NCBI GenBank assembly: GCA_029237695.1
Contig: CM055274.1
Span: 71,352,828 to 71,416,827 of the forward strand
Direction of reading: 5' to 3'
From: Conchocele bisecta
Taxonomy: Eukaryota > Mollusca > Bivalvia > Lucinida > Thyasiridae
Length of the DNA stretch: 64,000 nucleotides
Positions 62,395 to 64,000 of the stretch are shown piece after piece (the stretch's first letter is position 1; each line of letters opens with the position of its first letter). The position numbers and the translations under genes are program-made. The notes beneath the pieces were generated by a model, which made no database searches, was not told where the DNA came from, and was given only the letters and a program-made list of their open reading frames with translations.

Positions 62395-63500
62395 AATCCA
62401 AGATGGCCACCATTTTTTTAATTTTTTTTTATACAATTGCGCTATCATCATATATTTCCAAATTTTATCACTATTTAATGGGTGTGTGAACATAACAAGC
62501 CAATTAGATGATTTTAACATTTATTTGGATAATAATTGGTCAAATAAATCCAAAATGGCCGCCAAATATGAACAATTTGGCTCAATTTTGGTGTTGATCA
62601 ATGCATTTACATGATGTACAATTATACAATATGGGGACTAGACTCAATGAATACTTCTGGCAGTAGGACATATAGTATTGCACATCTAGCTCAATTGCAT
62701 ATATTCAATACTAGGTGAAATAAATTCAAAATGGCCGCCATATATATCATGGACAAACTGACTTGGTTTCTGTCTCGATCGACATTTACATGTTACACAA
62801 TTATAAAATCTGGCGACTAGACACGATGAATAGTTCAAGAAGCAGAACACATAATATTGCATATGTAGCTCAATTGGATTTATTCACTATATATTCAATA
62901 CTCGGTTGAATAAATCCAAAATGGCCGCCAAGTAAGAACAATTTTGCTTTATTTTGGTTTTGATCGATGCATTTACCTGATATAGAATTATAAATGTGAT
63001 GACTAGATGCAACAACTATTTCAGGAATGAGGAAACTCAATATTGCATATATAGCTCAATTGCATATATCCAATACCAGGTTCAATTAATCCAAAATGGC
63101 CGCCTAATATACTATACAAAACTTGTACCCGTTCATTTTCTGATTGTTGATATGCTTCGCTTCGCTTCTGTATACACGGTGATTTTTGCAGAAACAGATT
63201 TTATGGGGATCTACCGGACCCAAGTAGTTGATTGTGGGGCTTGATTTCAAAATATATTGTAATGTCATGCCGATATCCGACATAGTTTTCGTTGTAAAGT
63301 TTACTCTGCAGAAACGGAAATATCAACAATTAAAAAGTGAACGGTTATAAGTGTTGTATAATATAGAAACAATTTGGCTTAGTTTTGGTCTCGATTTGTG
63401 CGTTTACATGATATACAGTTGTAAAATCTGGTGACTAGATTCCATGACTAGTTTAGGATGCTCAATTGCACATATCCAATATAGCTGATAAAACACATGG
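62395..63500 (+). repeat. Tandem repeat of about 185 bp with AAATGGCCGCC
   Basis: Units marked by AATCCAAAATGGCCGCC near 62395, 62550, 62730, 62920 and 63095, with TAGCTCAATTGCATATATTC and GCATTTACATGATATACAAT-type words between. A diverged unit lies near 63380-63485. Confidence 0.75.
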
Positions 63501-63722
63501 TTATCTGTGAGGCTATTACAAAATTCTAGAATGTGATTTGTGGTTACAGGAATGACTGGTATGGTTTATAATGCTACTATAATCTGCACAAATCATTCAT
63601 TGCATCGTAAAATGGCCCTCATTCACAATTACATGATTGGCCTTCTGTAGTCGAGATGAATATTGTTATGCCAACTTTAAAACGTAATATGATAGTATTA
63701 TTGTCACAAGGAGAGGATATTC

Positions 63723-64000
63723 CAATTCAGGACTGAATATATAGTTTATATAACCATTGAGCTCTGAATTCGGGAATTTCCCTCATTTCGGCCTTTAAGC
63801 ACAATCTTGATCATTCCATAAACCCTCAAATCATGTTCCGTAATTTCATAATGCATCCTAGTACATAATAGCAATGCTTAGTAATACATCCAATATGTTC
63901 AGAAACTATCAATATTTGAAAAAAACAGTTGGTCCGGGCTTGAATGATCTTGGCTGTTCTTAGGCCACTTTACACCAATCGTCAATCAATCAATCAATAG
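63723..64000 (+). mobile_element. SINE-like family I, diverged, running to window end
   Basis: AATTCAGGACTGAATATATAG, GGGAATTTCCCTCATTTCG, GGTCCGGGCTTGAATGATCT, TAGGCCACTTTACACCAATC and a CAATCAATCAAT tail. Confidence 0.5.

Overview
The window is animal nuclear DNA, AT-rich and crowded with mobile elements. It holds one recognisable host gene. A lophotrochozoan, most likely a bivalve mollusc, is suggested by three things: SINE-like repeats with CAAA-type 3' tails, tandem-repeat elements that look like mollusc mini-Helentrons, and abundant small foldback repeats. The species cannot be fixed from sequence alone. I see no bacterial-type operons, no rRNA or tRNA genes and no CRISPR array.

Positions 1-35,000 contain no supportable host exon. 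They hold dozens of short palindromic elements (MITEs) in several families. Four families (A-D) end in TTAA plus a CYCTTT-type inverted repeat, and family E probably belongs with them; all are described below. A 7.0-kb DIRS-type tyrosine-recombinase retrotransposon lies at 5786-12767, with inverted terminal repeats, an internal complementary region and decayed gag, reverse transcriptase/RNase H and probable recombinase remnants. A broken Tc1/mariner transposon lies at 24090-25661. A mini-Helentron-like element at about 20755-21658 is nested in a SINE-like repeat.

Positions 35,453-58,538 carry six in-phase exons (+ strand) of an AF4/FMR2 (AFF/Lilliputian) family gene, the scaffold of the super elongation complex. 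The exons encode about 860 residues: a serine/acidic block, a long disordered region with basic clusters and conserved islands, and the first half of the C-terminal homology domain. The 5' and 3' ends of the gene lie outside what I can recognise. Introns of up to 10.5 kb are filled with the same repeat families, including a second mini-Helentron-like element (41511-43474).

After the last exon there is a 32-bp minisatellite whose unit resembles that exon's own splice donor, then more MITEs, diverged tandem repeats and a roughly 185-bp tandem repeat near 62400-63500.

The strongest observations are: the DIRS element with near-identical terminal repeats but dead reading frames; the splice-donor-like minisatellite; the nested insertions that expose exact TTAA target sites; a TTATTTCTC clamp shared by otherwise unrelated hairpin families; and a common end architecture in the two mini-Helentron-like elements.
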